Notes: a model not told the origin generated them from the letters alone. DNA of 41,078 nucleotides from Deltaproteobacteria bacterium (GCA_031270705.1 JAISWW010000118.1:1-41078); one strand, 5' to 3'. Positions 9,837-20,507 are shown, counted from the first letter of the stretch. Numbers and translations: made by a program.

Positions 9837-11411
9837 CTAATCCTTAGGTTTGGGCGACTTTTTGTCCTGAGACATGATTATCTCCATGGCTCGTTCCATC
9901 ACGCGGTCAAAATATACGTTTTTAGGCCCGCCTCGCTTCTTTTCCGGGGAATTAGCCGCGGCCTCGCGGGCCGGCTTTTTCTGGAAATCCTCCCGCGCCT
10001 CCTTGACCGCCTCCTTGACCTCGGCCTTGACCTCAGCCTTGACCCCAGCCTTGACCTCATCTTGCCCAGCCTTAACTTTCTTGTTGGGGCTCTGGGCTAA
10101 AGAGTCAACAAAATTACGCCGGCCAACCTGGGTTAGCTGAAACGCGCCTATGGTCGATCTTGGAGATCTCGCCTCTGGGGTCGATTGTGGGGATCTCGCC
10201 TCTGGGGTCGTTCTTGGGGAACTCGGCTCTAGGGTCGATTGTGGGGATCTCGCCTCTGGGGAAACGGGAAGGGTCTCCTTGACAGGAATTGGCTTCAAGC
10301 GCTTGGCAATTTTTCTAAAATCAACATCTTTCACGGAAATTATTTTAGTTTGTTTAATTTTTTTGTTCTTAATATTATTTTCTTTCAATATTTCGACAGA
10401 TTTAGCTAATCTTTTATCTCTTTTAAGCGCTCTTTCAGCTATTTTAATTAACGCTTCAGCCTGCCGATCGGATCTGTCATTAAACCTTGATTCATAAGTC
10501 TTATTCTGATCTAGCGCGGAGGACACGGATTTATCAATAAATATTTCTTTATGGCCACTTTTAGGGTCTTCTAAGCTCAATCCCATTTTAAAGTCAGCGA
10601 TTTGAACGCCAGGAGCTGGGATCAGAGTAAAGGGAGAGTCAGGATCCAAAAAGGGAGCTGGCGCTTCGGGTAAATCCAAAGTATCCATTTCCACGCCAAA
10701 AATCGCCTCCAAGTCCCCTTCCAAAAGAGCTGGATTTTCGGTCGGTCGCGATTCCTCCAGCGGTCGCGATTCCCTTAAGCGTCCCTCGCCAGAGCCAAAA
10801 ATCTCATTAGGATCCACGCTCCGCAATTTAAACAAAAGTTCTGGCGAAGCGTTCAAACGACCAGCCAACTCGTAAAACACCAAGGCCACATGTCGACAAA
10901 GGCCAGCCCAATCAGGACAAGAGCAAGAAAAAGTTATCTCGCCAGCCAAAGGAAAAAGCCCGGTAACTGGATCGCTGAGCGCGGTCATCATCTCGTCGGT
11001 TAAAGGCCCATCCATAATATCAATCAAACTGGGCGTCCGCCGATAAAACTTTATTAAGTTCGCCCATTCGGCCTGGGATAACGGAGCCACGCTCAAAACC
11101 ACCTCGTACAGCTCCGAGTCTTTGACCAAAGAATAAACCCGCCCCGGGCTTACCTCCAGGTGACAGACCGCGTGGTCGCGGAGCAAACCGTCAAAAGAGT
11201 GGCTGTCAAAAGAGTTCAGCCTATAGTCGCCAACGCTAGTTTGTTCCCCTTGAAGAGCGCGCCAATGTTCTATCCAAAAGCTTTCCGAGATAATCCGGCC
11301 ACTCAGGCGAGACGGGATAATATGTTTGCTCAGTTTATTTATGTTTTGAACCAAACGATGGGCTTTGGCCGTTAATTGAGCCTTTGAGACGTAAGGTTTG
11401 CGCCACCACAT
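9837..11411 (-). CDS. SWIM zinc finger family protein with low-complexity C-terminus
   Basis: 524 aa; SWIM motif FSCSCPDWAGLCRHVALVFYEL (CxC...CxH); directly downstream of a SNF2 helicase gene on the same strand. Confidence 0.9.
   Translation of the reverse strand: MWWRKPYVSKAQLTAKAHRLVQNINKLSKHIIPSRLSGRIISESFWIEHWRALQGEQTSVGDYRLNSFDSHSFDGLLRDHAVCHLEVSPGRVYSLVKDSELYEVVLSVAPLSQAEWANLIKFYRRTPSLIDIMDGPLTDEMMTALSDPVTGLFPLAGEITFSCSCPDWAGLCRHVALVFYELAGRLNASPELLFKLRSVDPNEIFGSGEGRLRESRPLEESRPTENPALLEGDLEAIFGVEMDTLDLPEAPAPFLDPDSPFTLIPAPGVQIADFKMGLSLEDPKSGHKEIFIDKSVSSALDQNKTYESRFNDRSDRQAEALIKIAERALKRDKRLAKSVEILKENNIKNKKIKQTKIISVKDVDFRKIAKRLKPIPVKETLPVSPEARSPQSTLEPSSPRTTPEARSPQSTPEARSPRSTIGAFQLTQVGRRNFVDSLAQSPNKKVKAGQDEVKAGVKAEVKAEVKEAVKEAREDFQKKPAREAAANSPEKKRGGPKNVYFDRVMERAMEIIMSQDKKSPKPKD
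9997..10056. repeat. 12-bp in-frame minisatellite, 5 units
   Basis: gcctccttgacc x2, tcggccttgacc, tcagccttgacc, ccagccttgacc; encodes VKxx repeats near the C-terminus of the SWIM protein. Confidence 0.85.
10153..10260. repeat. 27-bp in-frame minisatellite, 4 units
   Basis: gtcgatcttggagatctcgcctctggg / gtcgattgtggggatctcgcctctggg / gtcgttcttggggaactcggctctagg / gtcgattgtggggatctcgcctctggg; encodes PEARSPQST-type 9-aa repeats. Confidence 0.9.
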
Positions 11412-11421
11412 GGGCCCCTCC

Positions 11422-14160
11422 TTAAATAAGAGCCCTATCCAGATCTAAGCTAATCAGATCCAACAAAGCTTGGTCATCGAGGTTAACGATGTTGATCTCG
11501 CCTTCTTGACCTAAAACTTCCTCAGCCAAGGACTTCTTCATTCGGAGCAAGAGGTCAATGCGTTCCTCTAAAGTGCCCCTGGTTACGCATTTATGGACTA
11601 AAACGTTCTTTTTTTGGCCAATTCGGTAAGCCCTATCCGTGGCTTGATCCTCCACCGCCGGGTTCCACCAGCGATCAAAATGGATGACATGGCCAGCCGC
11701 CGTAAGATTTAAGCCCGTGCCCCCCGCCTTTAAAGACAAGATAAAAAATGGCGGCCCCTCGTCTTTTTGGAACTCGTCCACTAAAGCTTGACGCTGGCGA
11801 ACTGGAGTCTGGCCGTGCAGAACTAAGCCTGGCCGCTCAAAGATGACTTCCATCCAACGCCTTAGCGGCTCAATGATCTCCTGAAATTGGGTAAAAATTA
11901 AGACTTTGTCTTGACGCTCGGCCATCTCTTTGGCTAGCTCGGCCAAACGCTTAAACTTGCCGCTCCGCTCTGGGGCCCAATCCATATCCCCAGTCAACTG
12001 GGCGGGATGGTTACATAACTGCTTGAGCTGAACCAGGCTTTGCAGAACCATCCCCCGACGCCTAAATTGGTCGCTGTTGTCTTTGGTAAAGCTGAGTAGG
12101 ATTTGTTTCAAGCGCTCGACAATCTGGTTGTACATCTTCGCTTGAGTCGGGCTAAGCCAGCAATGAACCACGGTCTCGGTCTTGTCGGGCAAGTCGGAGA
12201 TGATGTTTTTGTCGGTCTTTAAGCGTCTTAAAAGATAGGGCGAGATCAACCGGCGAACGGGCGCGTACTGATTTTCGCGTTTATTGTCCAAGGTGTCGAT
12301 AATGGATTTAAACTTCCGAGCCGAGCCCAATAAGCCTGGGTTTAGGTAATCAAACAAAGACCATAAATCCATTAAGTGGTTTTCAATGGGCGTGCCGGTG
12401 AGAGCCAAACGAGCGTGGGCGGGAATCTTGCGGACGGCTCGGCTTTGATCGGTTTTGGGGTTTTTAATGTTCTGGGCCTCGTCGATGATGAACATCCGCC
12501 AGTTAAGGGAGCTAAAAAAATCAACTTTGCGGCCCAACATATTGTAACTGGTGACTACTAGATCACTTTCCATCAAATAATCGGGATTTTTTTCCCAAAA
12601 CTCTAACTTTTCTTTCGGAGTTTCGGAACGATGAAAAAACGACAGCTTTAAAGAAGGAGCGAACCGCTCGGCTTCGTGGCGCCAATTGGCCAAAAGCGAG
12701 GCCGGGGCCACTAAAAGAGAAGGCCGCCTCTCGCCCAAACGCCGCCGATCTAAGAGCAATAAGGCCAAAACCTGCATGGTTTTGCCTAAGCCCATGTCGT
12801 CAGCCAAACAAGCTCCCAAGCCTAAGCCCGTTAATAAAGAAAGCCAGGCCAAGCCTCTTTCTTGATAAGGCCTTAAAGTGGCTTTTAATTCTGACGGAAT
12901 TCCGACGGCCCGCGGCTGGCGGATTTCCTTCAATAGATTAGCCAAAGCCGATCCAGCCTTGACATGAGCCCATTCAGAATCTTCCTCGTCCTCGAAAGCT
13001 AGCGGCAAGCGCGTCGACTGGCCTTGAGAAGTGGGGAAACCAGCCAATAAACGCATGGCCTCAATAAATGACAGGCCATCTTTGGCCTTGGCTTGAGCCT
13101 CTGACCAGTATTCCAGGGCCTGGGTTAATTTGGCTTGGTCAGCGGCCAGCCATTGACCTTTAAAAAAGACCAGCCTCTCTTTGGATTTTAAGATCTCCTC
13201 TATCTCTATAGGGGTTAATTTTTCATCCCCCAACGAAAGAGAGACATTCCAATCCACAAGACTGGTTAAGCCAAACATGGGCGTTGTTTCTTCCCCAACT
13301 GTCACCCTAACTTGGAGCTGGGGCCGACGACGCCACCAATTGGGAATGCGGGCCATGATCCCACACCGCTCCAAAACTGGCGTGTCTATTAAAAACTGGT
13401 GGGCTTGTTCGATGGTGAAAGCCGAGGGTTGGTAGATAGAATTATCCTCCATCATGGCCTTAACCCATTTGAGCCTCTCCCCGGCCAAGCGGGCGGGCTC
13501 CAAAAGCCTTCTTAAGGCGGGGCTATTCCTTTCCCCAGCGTATTGTTTCAAAACCTGCCGCAAAGGCAAATGTTTTTCGCCCTGGCCAGATTTGGAAAAA
13601 CCCGTGACGTAGGTGGCCATAAAGGCGAAAGGCCGAACCAAAGAAGCCTTGTTTTCAGCCAAATGGAAGGCGATCCGACCCACGTTTTGCCACAAAGGGG
13701 CTCTCAGGTCGAGAAACTTGCCCAAATCGCCCACGCCCGTAGCCTTAACCGAGACCCATTCCGCCAATTTGCGCCAAATCGTCTGAATCGCTTCCTCGGA
13801 GAGATATTCGCCGCCGCGCATGGGTGGGGCTCCCAGAACCCAAGCTCGCAATTGCCGGCTGGTCGGGTTATCGAGCTTTAAGGCGCCGGAGGGGCGCTTG
13901 TCGGGCAGACGACACAGGTGAAAGAGGAAATTTTCGCTGATCCCGCGCCAAAAACGCGTCACCTGATCGCCATCCAAGTCCCGGAGAGCGGCCAGGTCAA
14001 AAATGATTTCTCGCCAATCGCCAGCCCGATCCGCGAAGATCAGAGAGGCGCGAGGGGTCAAGGTTACGGAATCCAACATAATTTCGGAGTCAATGGGGGA
14101 ATCAAGAGAAATAAGGGAACCGGTCGAGAGTTCGGAACTTCTTGGAGCCAAGTCAGTCAA
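11422..14160 (-). CDS. SNF2/RapA-like DEAD/DEAH-box helicase
   Basis: 912 aa; ACLADDMGLGKTMQVLALLL (Walker A), FIIDEAQNIKNPKT (DEAQ), LTGTPIENHLMDLWSLFDYLNPG, FILSLKAGGTGLNLTAAGHVIHFDRWWNPAVEDQATDRAYRIGQ. Confidence 0.97.
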   Translation of the reverse strand: MTDLAPRSSELSTGSLISLDSPIDSEIMLDSVTLTPRASLIFADRAGDWREIIFDLAALRDLDGDQVTRFWRGISENFLFHLCRLPDKRPSGALKLDNPTSRQLRAWVLGAPPMRGGEYLSEEAIQTIWRKLAEWVSVKATGVGDLGKFLDLRAPLWQNVGRIAFHLAENKASLVRPFAFMATYVTGFSKSGQGEKHLPLRQVLKQYAGERNSPALRRLLEPARLAGERLKWVKAMMEDNSIYQPSAFTIEQAHQFLIDTPVLERCGIMARIPNWWRRRPQLQVRVTVGEETTPMFGLTSLVDWNVSLSLGDEKLTPIEIEEILKSKERLVFFKGQWLAADQAKLTQALEYWSEAQAKAKDGLSFIEAMRLLAGFPTSQGQSTRLPLAFEDEEDSEWAHVKAGSALANLLKEIRQPRAVGIPSELKATLRPYQERGLAWLSLLTGLGLGACLADDMGLGKTMQVLALLLLDRRRLGERRPSLLVAPASLLANWRHEAERFAPSLKLSFFHRSETPKEKLEFWEKNPDYLMESDLVVTSYNMLGRKVDFFSSLNWRMFIIDEAQNIKNPKTDQSRAVRKIPAHARLALTGTPIENHLMDLWSLFDYLNPGLLGSARKFKSIIDTLDNKRENQYAPVRRLISPYLLRRLKTDKNIISDLPDKTETVVHCWLSPTQAKMYNQIVERLKQILLSFTKDNSDQFRRRGMVLQSLVQLKQLCNHPAQLTGDMDWAPERSGKFKRLAELAKEMAERQDKVLIFTQFQEIIEPLRRWMEVIFERPGLVLHGQTPVRQRQALVDEFQKDEGPPFFILSLKAGGTGLNLTAAGHVIHFDRWWNPAVEDQATDRAYRIGQKKNVLVHKCVTRGTLEERIDLLLRMKKSLAEEVLGQEGEINIVNLDDQALLDLISLDLDRALI

Positions 14161-14934
14161 ATAAAGACCTCGAATTATAAAGAACCTAACTATACAATAT
14201 TGTATCGTTGGTTATTAACAAACACCCAAAGAAAAATCTAAAACCCCGCGGCTAAAACCTAAAAAAAAGCCAAGTTTCTTAAATCTGGGCAATTTTATCG
14301 GGATTTTAGTTTCTTGTCAACTTCTAGATTCTAGACGCCAAAACCAACTTTTTTGGTCAAATTTAGTGGCTCGACTTGAGGCGCGCCGACTGTCAAGCCA
14401 TATTGACCAGATTGGTCGCTATTTAAAAGCTGAAAGGCGGCAAAATTTTTACCTGGCCCAAAATCAAGCTCTGAGAGAATTATAAACATTTATTTTTAAA
14501 AATCAAGAGCAATTTTCACCCTAACTGTCTACTATTCTCTTTTGGCTGATTATTAGACACCGGATCATGTTAATGAAAGAGCGATTTATTAAAAATTGAC
14601 GGCTAGGATTGTCCAAATATAGCCAGATATTTTGTCCATATCTTTACATATTTTAATAGCCAAAGGCTAATACTTAAAAGTTAAAATAAGCCCTTAACTA
14701 GCCGACTAATCCAGCCAGCTGACCTTGGGCTCCATGATCTAAAATGGCTCTATCATTATATAAGGCGGACTTTTGAGGGCTTAAGCGAGGCGAGAGCCTG
14801 GATCGAGGGCCTGGGGCGATTTAGTCGACAAAGTCTTTTCAAGATCGCGAAAACTCAGCTTTTGGCGACCGAGTCGCCGGCCAAATTGGCCAGATTGTTC
14901 CGGTTTTTCTCGGCCAAAGGTTTATGGCCGAGAC

Positions 14935-17900
14935 TCACCGGCGATTCCAGCGATGATGGTCAAATGTCCAAGGTTTTAAATTGGCCCAAACCTCGGCGAC
15001 GCCTGGACAAGGGGCGGAGAGGCCGGAATTGGGCGCCGCCTTAATCTCCCGAGATTGGCGTTTTTCTTGAAGTTTTTGCACCGTTTGCCTTAAGCGGCCC
15101 GAGGTAATGAGAGCCAATTTTTCTGGGCCCCCTCGGTGGCCGGGCGGATTATTGACCATTTTCTTAAATGAGGCCCAATCGCTCGGCCAACCCGCTTTGG
15201 CCAAAACTTGGCGCGTTGTTTTATGGATAGCCTGAGCTTGGGCTATGGAGCCAGCCGCGGCCAAAGCGAAAATGAGCTCCATGGCCACTTCCACCAGCTG
15301 GGGGCTCATGGCTTTTAGCTCTGGGCTAGGCGCGAACTGAGCGAAAAGTTCCGCGGCCAGGTTTAAATGGCCCGCCTTTAAATGGCCCAAAATTAAATTA
15401 TAGAGCGTCTTGGCCTGGTAAACGCGGGACTGGAGCTTTTGGCCAAGATAGGCCTTTGAGCTCTCATAAATTTGGCGAGCCTCCTCCAAGCGCCCAACTT
15501 GCCCCAAATTCCCAACCAAGTTAACTATGGCCTCGGCCAAATGAGGGCGAACCTGGCTATGGCCGCCGCGTTTTTCCAGCTCTAATAAGAGTTCCAAAGC
15601 TTGGACGAACTGGCCAGCCTCCGCTCGAAAGGCGATGAGATTAAAGGCGGCTTTGGCCCAAGGCTTTAAGGCCCCACGATTTTCGCTTAATTGGGTTAAG
15701 GTCGCGAAAACTTTCTGGGCCTCGAGAGTTAAGCCGGCCAACTCCAAAGAGGTCACGAGATTGACCAACGAGCCCGCCCAGTTGGTGAGATTCTCCCCCT
15801 CAGGCAATAAGCCATCCATAGAAACAAAGACGTAGCGAGCCAGATCCAGCTTTTCCGAGCGCGTTAGATCGCCTTGTAAGAAACGACGAGGTTTTTTGGC
15901 CATCAGCGAAGAGGTCACGACATTAATGAGGTGACTAGCGGCTCGCGTTCTTTCTTTTAAATAATCTTGAGGGCATAAATCAACAAATAAGGATTGATAA
16001 AGGGTTTCGGCCATCTTAAATTGACCCAAATCAGCCGATGACTGGATCAAGACCACGGCGGACTCAGCCTTTAAGGCGATAATCAAAGATGTTTGGGTTA
16101 ATTGGCCCATGAAAGACATGAGCTCCAAGCCCTCTAAAACCAATAAGCGTTTAGCGTAATCGCATAAAAGGTTATAAGCGGCTACGCCATGGTTGTCATT
16201 AATGGCTTCCGAGGGTTTTAAGCGACCAATAGCCTCAAACAGCTCGCGAGCCTCAGCCAAACGATCCGCCCCGCCCAGAGCGCTAATGAGGTTCACCATG
16301 GCTTTGGATATTTCCGTCTCCACCAGATCAATGGCCGGCAAGTTTTTCATTTTTTGGAAATAATCCAGCGCCTCCTCTATCTCGCCCGCCAAAGACAAAA
16401 AGGTGATTAAGGCGAAATACGAGCGAGCTTGAGTCTGATAGATCTCTTCAGAGCCAGAAAGAGCCATTATATATTGATGAAAATACAAAGCCTCGTCTTT
16501 TTGGCCATTCCGAGAGTAATAGTCCACTAAGCCCAAAGCGCAGGCGGCCAGATCCATTTCGTAACCCGGGAACTCATGGTGGAGGGTTAAGCGCTCAAAA
16601 ACCAAACGAGTCAGGCTCAGCCGCCCAGCCTGGGCCAAACCTAATATAAGATTAATAGCCGCCTCAGCTCGGTTAGCCAAAGAAAAGCCCGAGCCGACAG
16701 TATTCAGCTCGCTAAACAAAGCCAAAGCCGCGTCCCATTGGCCATAGTCCAAGTAACTTAAGGTTAAGGCGGTCACGGCTCGAGCTTTTTCTTTTTGGGC
16801 TCTCTCTTTGGGAACGACGTTGGCCAATTCCTTGAGCAATGCCTGGGCTTCGGGCCACATCCGCGACTCGCTATACAAAACGACTAGATTAGCCGCGGCT
16901 TTGGCGTGATAATCATGCGGATCGCTATCTAAGCTGGCCAGATAATCGTATTTTTGGAGAGCCATGTCCCAGCGATTTTGGCGAGCGAAAGCGTAGACCA
17001 AATCGCAAGCCCCTCTGGCTAAAAACCAGGGCGACAAGAGATCTAAAGACTTAAAAGCCTCATAAATGGCGTTGGCCGCGTCAGCCTGGCCTTGTATGAC
17101 ATAGCCCGCGATCATATTAATGGATCCCTTGGCCAAGGTCTGGGTCAACTCCGCCCATTGGCTAGCGTCCAAATCCCGGATTGGGGCCGCGTTGGAGTTT
17201 TTGGAGGAGACTAAAGCTAGGTTGGGTTGGCCAGAGGGCCATTGATTGAGGCCGGCGGTATCAATTAAATTGGCGGTAGTGGTCGCGCTAGACCAAGAGC
17301 TTGAGCGACGAGAGCTGGGCGCTTTGGGGGAAGCCACTAGGGTTAAGCTGGCCCGACCTCTAGATAAAAATAATTTGGCTATACCCATAATATCTTCATA
17401 ATAGGGTTTAGCCTTAAGTGGCTCGCCATCCGAGATGGCCACGGTGAGCAAATGAAAGGCCGCCTTGGCTCGCTCGATCGCTATGTCCCCGGAATGACCC
17501 AAAGCCGAAAGGGTGCGATAAATCCTCGCGGCCTCAACGAGTTGGCTAGAGTCCGCCAAAAAGGCCACCAGGCGCGCCCCAATCAAAGCTCGCCAAAACT
17601 TGCCGCTTTCCGCGCGAACGAAGAGTTTAGTTTCTCGATAAAGTTTTAAAGCCCCCGCCCACTGACCAGCCGCGACCAAGGCCTCAACCAAGTAATTAGC
17701 CGTTTGGCCTAAAACGGGCCAAGCCTGTATTATTCGGCCAAACTCTTTGAGCATGGCCTCATAAAGATCTCGGGCCCTTAAGACCTTGACCGTCCCTTGA
17801 GCTTGCTGGCGATCGAATTGATCGGACTCGTCGGGCTCGGTTGTAGCCGCTTGGCTAAAATCCTCGCTCGATTCGATGAGCAGACGCTCTATCTTTAGGC

Positions 17901-17937
17901 TATAAGTCAGAAGCCTATTTTTGTTGGGAATGGTCAT
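14935..17937 (-). CDS. large tetratricopeptide/solenoid repeat protein (1000 aa)
   Basis: Many ~36-41 aa helical repeats, e.g. AMVNLISALGGADRLAEARELFEAIGRL, EAIVNLVGNLGQVGRLEEARQIYESSKAYL, KTLYNLILGHLKAGHLNLAAELFAQF. Confidence 0.85.
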   Translation of the reverse strand: MTIPNKNRLLTYSLKIERLLIESSEDFSQAATTEPDESDQFDRQQAQGTVKVLRARDLYEAMLKEFGRIIQAWPVLGQTANYLVEALVAAGQWAGALKLYRETKLFVRAESGKFWRALIGARLVAFLADSSQLVEAARIYRTLSALGHSGDIAIERAKAAFHLLTVAISDGEPLKAKPYYEDIMGIAKLFLSRGRASLTLVASPKAPSSRRSSSWSSATTTANLIDTAGLNQWPSGQPNLALVSSKNSNAAPIRDLDASQWAELTQTLAKGSINMIAGYVIQGQADAANAIYEAFKSLDLLSPWFLARGACDLVYAFARQNRWDMALQKYDYLASLDSDPHDYHAKAAANLVVLYSESRMWPEAQALLKELANVVPKERAQKEKARAVTALTLSYLDYGQWDAALALFSELNTVGSGFSLANRAEAAINLILGLAQAGRLSLTRLVFERLTLHHEFPGYEMDLAACALGLVDYYSRNGQKDEALYFHQYIMALSGSEEIYQTQARSYFALITFLSLAGEIEEALDYFQKMKNLPAIDLVETEISKAMVNLISALGGADRLAEARELFEAIGRLKPSEAINDNHGVAAYNLLCDYAKRLLVLEGLELMSFMGQLTQTSLIIALKAESAVVLIQSSADLGQFKMAETLYQSLFVDLCPQDYLKERTRAASHLINVVTSSLMAKKPRRFLQGDLTRSEKLDLARYVFVSMDGLLPEGENLTNWAGSLVNLVTSLELAGLTLEAQKVFATLTQLSENRGALKPWAKAAFNLIAFRAEAGQFVQALELLLELEKRGGHSQVRPHLAEAIVNLVGNLGQVGRLEEARQIYESSKAYLGQKLQSRVYQAKTLYNLILGHLKAGHLNLAAELFAQFAPSPELKAMSPQLVEVAMELIFALAAAGSIAQAQAIHKTTRQVLAKAGWPSDWASFKKMVNNPPGHRGGPEKLALITSGRLRQTVQKLQEKRQSREIKAAPNSGLSAPCPGVAEVWANLKPWTFDHHRWNRR

Positions 17938-19203
17938 AAAACCCCGGATAACGAGAAAAAAAGGCTAAAATGGCCAAGTCAGATTGTCGCCCAAAAATTA
18001 GGCGCCTTTTAGGCCTTAGCCAAATGAAATGGCTATAACCAAAAGACCCTAAAAATTTACCAACTTTTTTTAGCTCCGTCCAGATAACTAGGAATGCCGC
18101 AATTGGCTAGATGTATATCCGGAAAAATCCAAAATCGCTAAGAGTTAAAAAAGACAAATGCCTTTGCCTATTTTGAGGAGCTCATTCCAGATATTTTATA
18201 GTTACTAACCAGAGTAAGGCTCGATAATGATTTTCCTAAACTTCAATAACCTCTTACTGAAAGCAACCTAAAGCTCTTCTCTCCCCCAGAATTTTGGGAA
18301 AAATAGGAAAAAAATTTTCCTTGACCCGCGATTTTTTTAAAAAAACGCCCCTTAGGCGGCCAAAAAGAGTCCTTAGAGAGCGATTTTAGGACTAAAAAAA
18401 GATCCCGCGGCGGATCGCGCGCGCCTAGCCCTGGCTAACCAAACCTTAAGGCTCTCCAACCTCGGGCCAATAAAACCCCTCTCGACTATGGATCCGCCGG
18501 AGTTTTGTTTAGGCTCTGGAGTTTAAACTTTAGTTTAGTTTGCGTCCAAAACCCTTATTTAGGGCCCGCGCTAACGCGACCCACAAAATATGGGATTTTT
18601 TCGCAAATTCCGTTAATATTGTTCGGGGCCGAACATTTAGCTAGGCCAAAACCTAATAACCATAAAGAAGGCTCTTGGGCCAAAGCCCCAATTTAGAGTT
18701 CCAAAAAAATAGGAAAAAAGCCTATTTTCTATCTAGGCCACTATTTTAGCCAAAATCTAAGAACATTGGCGATCATTTTTTAGGCGGGGACATTTAAAGG
18801 CATATTTAGTGGGCGAGATAACGCAAAACACAAAATATGGGATTTGGGCTTAAATATAGCCCTCCCGCCAAGGCGACTAAAAAACGCGAAGAGGCTCGGC
18901 GATTTTTTTAATCTCAAAACACAATATATATTGTTTGATCCTAGTCGCGCTTCTATATAGACTATTTTCTGGCCAAATTGTTAAGGATTTCGTTCGCGAA
19001 TGTCTTGTGAAAGCTCTTTTGGCTTAGGTTTTTATAATGGCCGAAAACCTGAAAAAATCTTTAGGGTTAAGGCCCAAAAAACGGTTAAAGGTTTGGCTTA
19101 AAAATGTTATCTTTGACCGGATCCCTAAATAGGCTCTCAGCCACTAGCCAGATTAGCTTAAAAGATGATTTTTAGGGGATAATTAACAGGCCTATCATTA
19201 AGA

Positions 19204-19225
19204 TTGGAGTCGCTCCAACTTTTTT
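19204..19225 (+). terminator. intrinsic terminator or attenuator upstream of the AI-2E transporter gene
   Basis: TTGGAG TCG CTCCAA then CTTTTTT, about 33 bp before the ATG at 19258. Confidence 0.5.
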
Positions 19226-19257
19226 GACCAAAGATAATTAGCCAAGGCAAGGTTCCC

Positions 19258-20316
19258 ATGAATTCCCACCAGCCACCTCAAATTCAGAAGTCTTTTGGCC
19301 TAAACATGTTTATTGGCCTGGGGGCTTTAATTATGCTCGGGGCGATCATGACCTATTTAAAGGTTATCTTGTTGCCCATGGTCTTGGCCTTTTTCATTAC
19401 CTGTATCCTAAACCCCTTGGCTATGATTTTTCAGCGTTGGGGACTGCCTCGGCTTTTGGCCATCGTCTCCACGCTTCTTCTAGGTTTAGCGACCATTTGG
19501 CTGGCCGCCAACTTTATGTTCTCCTCCTTAATCGCTTTTCGCGATGGTCTCCCAGCTTACCAAGATAGCCTAGACAACCTCTATAACCAGTTAACGGCCA
19601 TTAGAGATAGCCGCTTTAGCTTTTTAACTTTAGATCTCATTAAGACCCATCTAGCCTCATTTTCCTTTGGCCGCTTCTTTGGCGATCTCTTTAATAACTT
19701 TTTTTCGCTAACTGGATACCTTTTATTAACCGCGATCTTTATTCTTTATTTTCTGCCCGCCATTCCCGCCTTTCCCGAAAAACTTAAAAGGGCTTTCCCT
19801 GGCGAGCGGGGCCAGGAATTTTCCAAGGCTGTCCAAGGCTTAAGCCTCCAAATCCAGCGTTATATTCTCGCCAAAAGTCTCTTAAGCTCAGGATTGGGGC
19901 TATTGGTGGGCGTAACTTGTTGGCTATTTGGAGTGGATTTCGCGACCACCTGGGGGATGTTCGCCTTTTTTCTTAATTTTATTCCAACTTTAGGGGCGGT
20001 CGCGGCTAGTCTCATGCCCGCGATCCTAGCCTCCCTCCAATTTGGTTGGGCCACGGGCCTTTGGTTATTGGTCATTTTGTTCGTCATCATGGCTCTATCG
20101 GGAAATTTCGTCGAGCCCTTAGTCCTAGGGCGTAGCGTCAATCTTTCCCCAACCATAGCCTTCCTTTCGATCTTAGCCTGGGGTTGGTTATGGGGTGGAA
20201 TTGGCATGATCATCGCCGTGCCCGCCACCGCCATTGTCAAGTTCGCCTGCGATCGCTTGCCGACTTTAAAGCCTGTGGGCAATTTGATGGGCTCGTTAGA
20301 GACAATTAAGCAATAA
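19258..20316 (+). CDS. AI-2E family transporter (PerM/YdiK-like permease)
   Basis: 352 aa polytopic; LPMVLAFFITCILNPLA, FFLNFIPTLGAVAASLMPAILA, SGNFVEPLVLGRSVNLSPTIAFLSILAWGWLWGGIGMIIAVPATAIVK. Confidence 0.93.
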   Translation: MNSHQPPQIQKSFGLNMFIGLGALIMLGAIMTYLKVILLPMVLAFFITCILNPLAMIFQRWGLPRLLAIVSTLLLGLATIWLAANFMFSSLIAFRDGLPAYQDSLDNLYNQLTAIRDSRFSFLTLDLIKTHLASFSFGRFFGDLFNNFFSLTGYLLLTAIFILYFLPAIPAFPEKLKRAFPGERGQEFSKAVQGLSLQIQRYILAKSLLSSGLGLLVGVTCWLFGVDFATTWGMFAFFLNFIPTLGAVAASLMPAILASLQFGWATGLWLLVILFVIMALSGNFVEPLVLGRSVNLSPTIAFLSILAWGWLWGGIGMIIAVPATAIVKFACDRLPTLKPVGNLMGSLETIKQ

Positions 20317-20507
20317 TTCAATTTAATTGCCTAATAGTTCTATTATTTTAAATTTTATAGTAAAAATAATTATATTTTATCAACAAAGTATATTTAATAA
20401 ACCATAATTACAGCTAATTTTAGGCTAGTTTTTTTACGGCTTCGGAACAAACGATTTTTGCCGTTCAGAGCCAATTAGCCCCAAAGAATTTTTTTAAATC
20501 ATAATTC

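Noticed and set aside
18505-18696. 63-aa plus-strand ORF
   Set aside because: Short, no homology recognised, non-coding-like composition in a large intergenic region.
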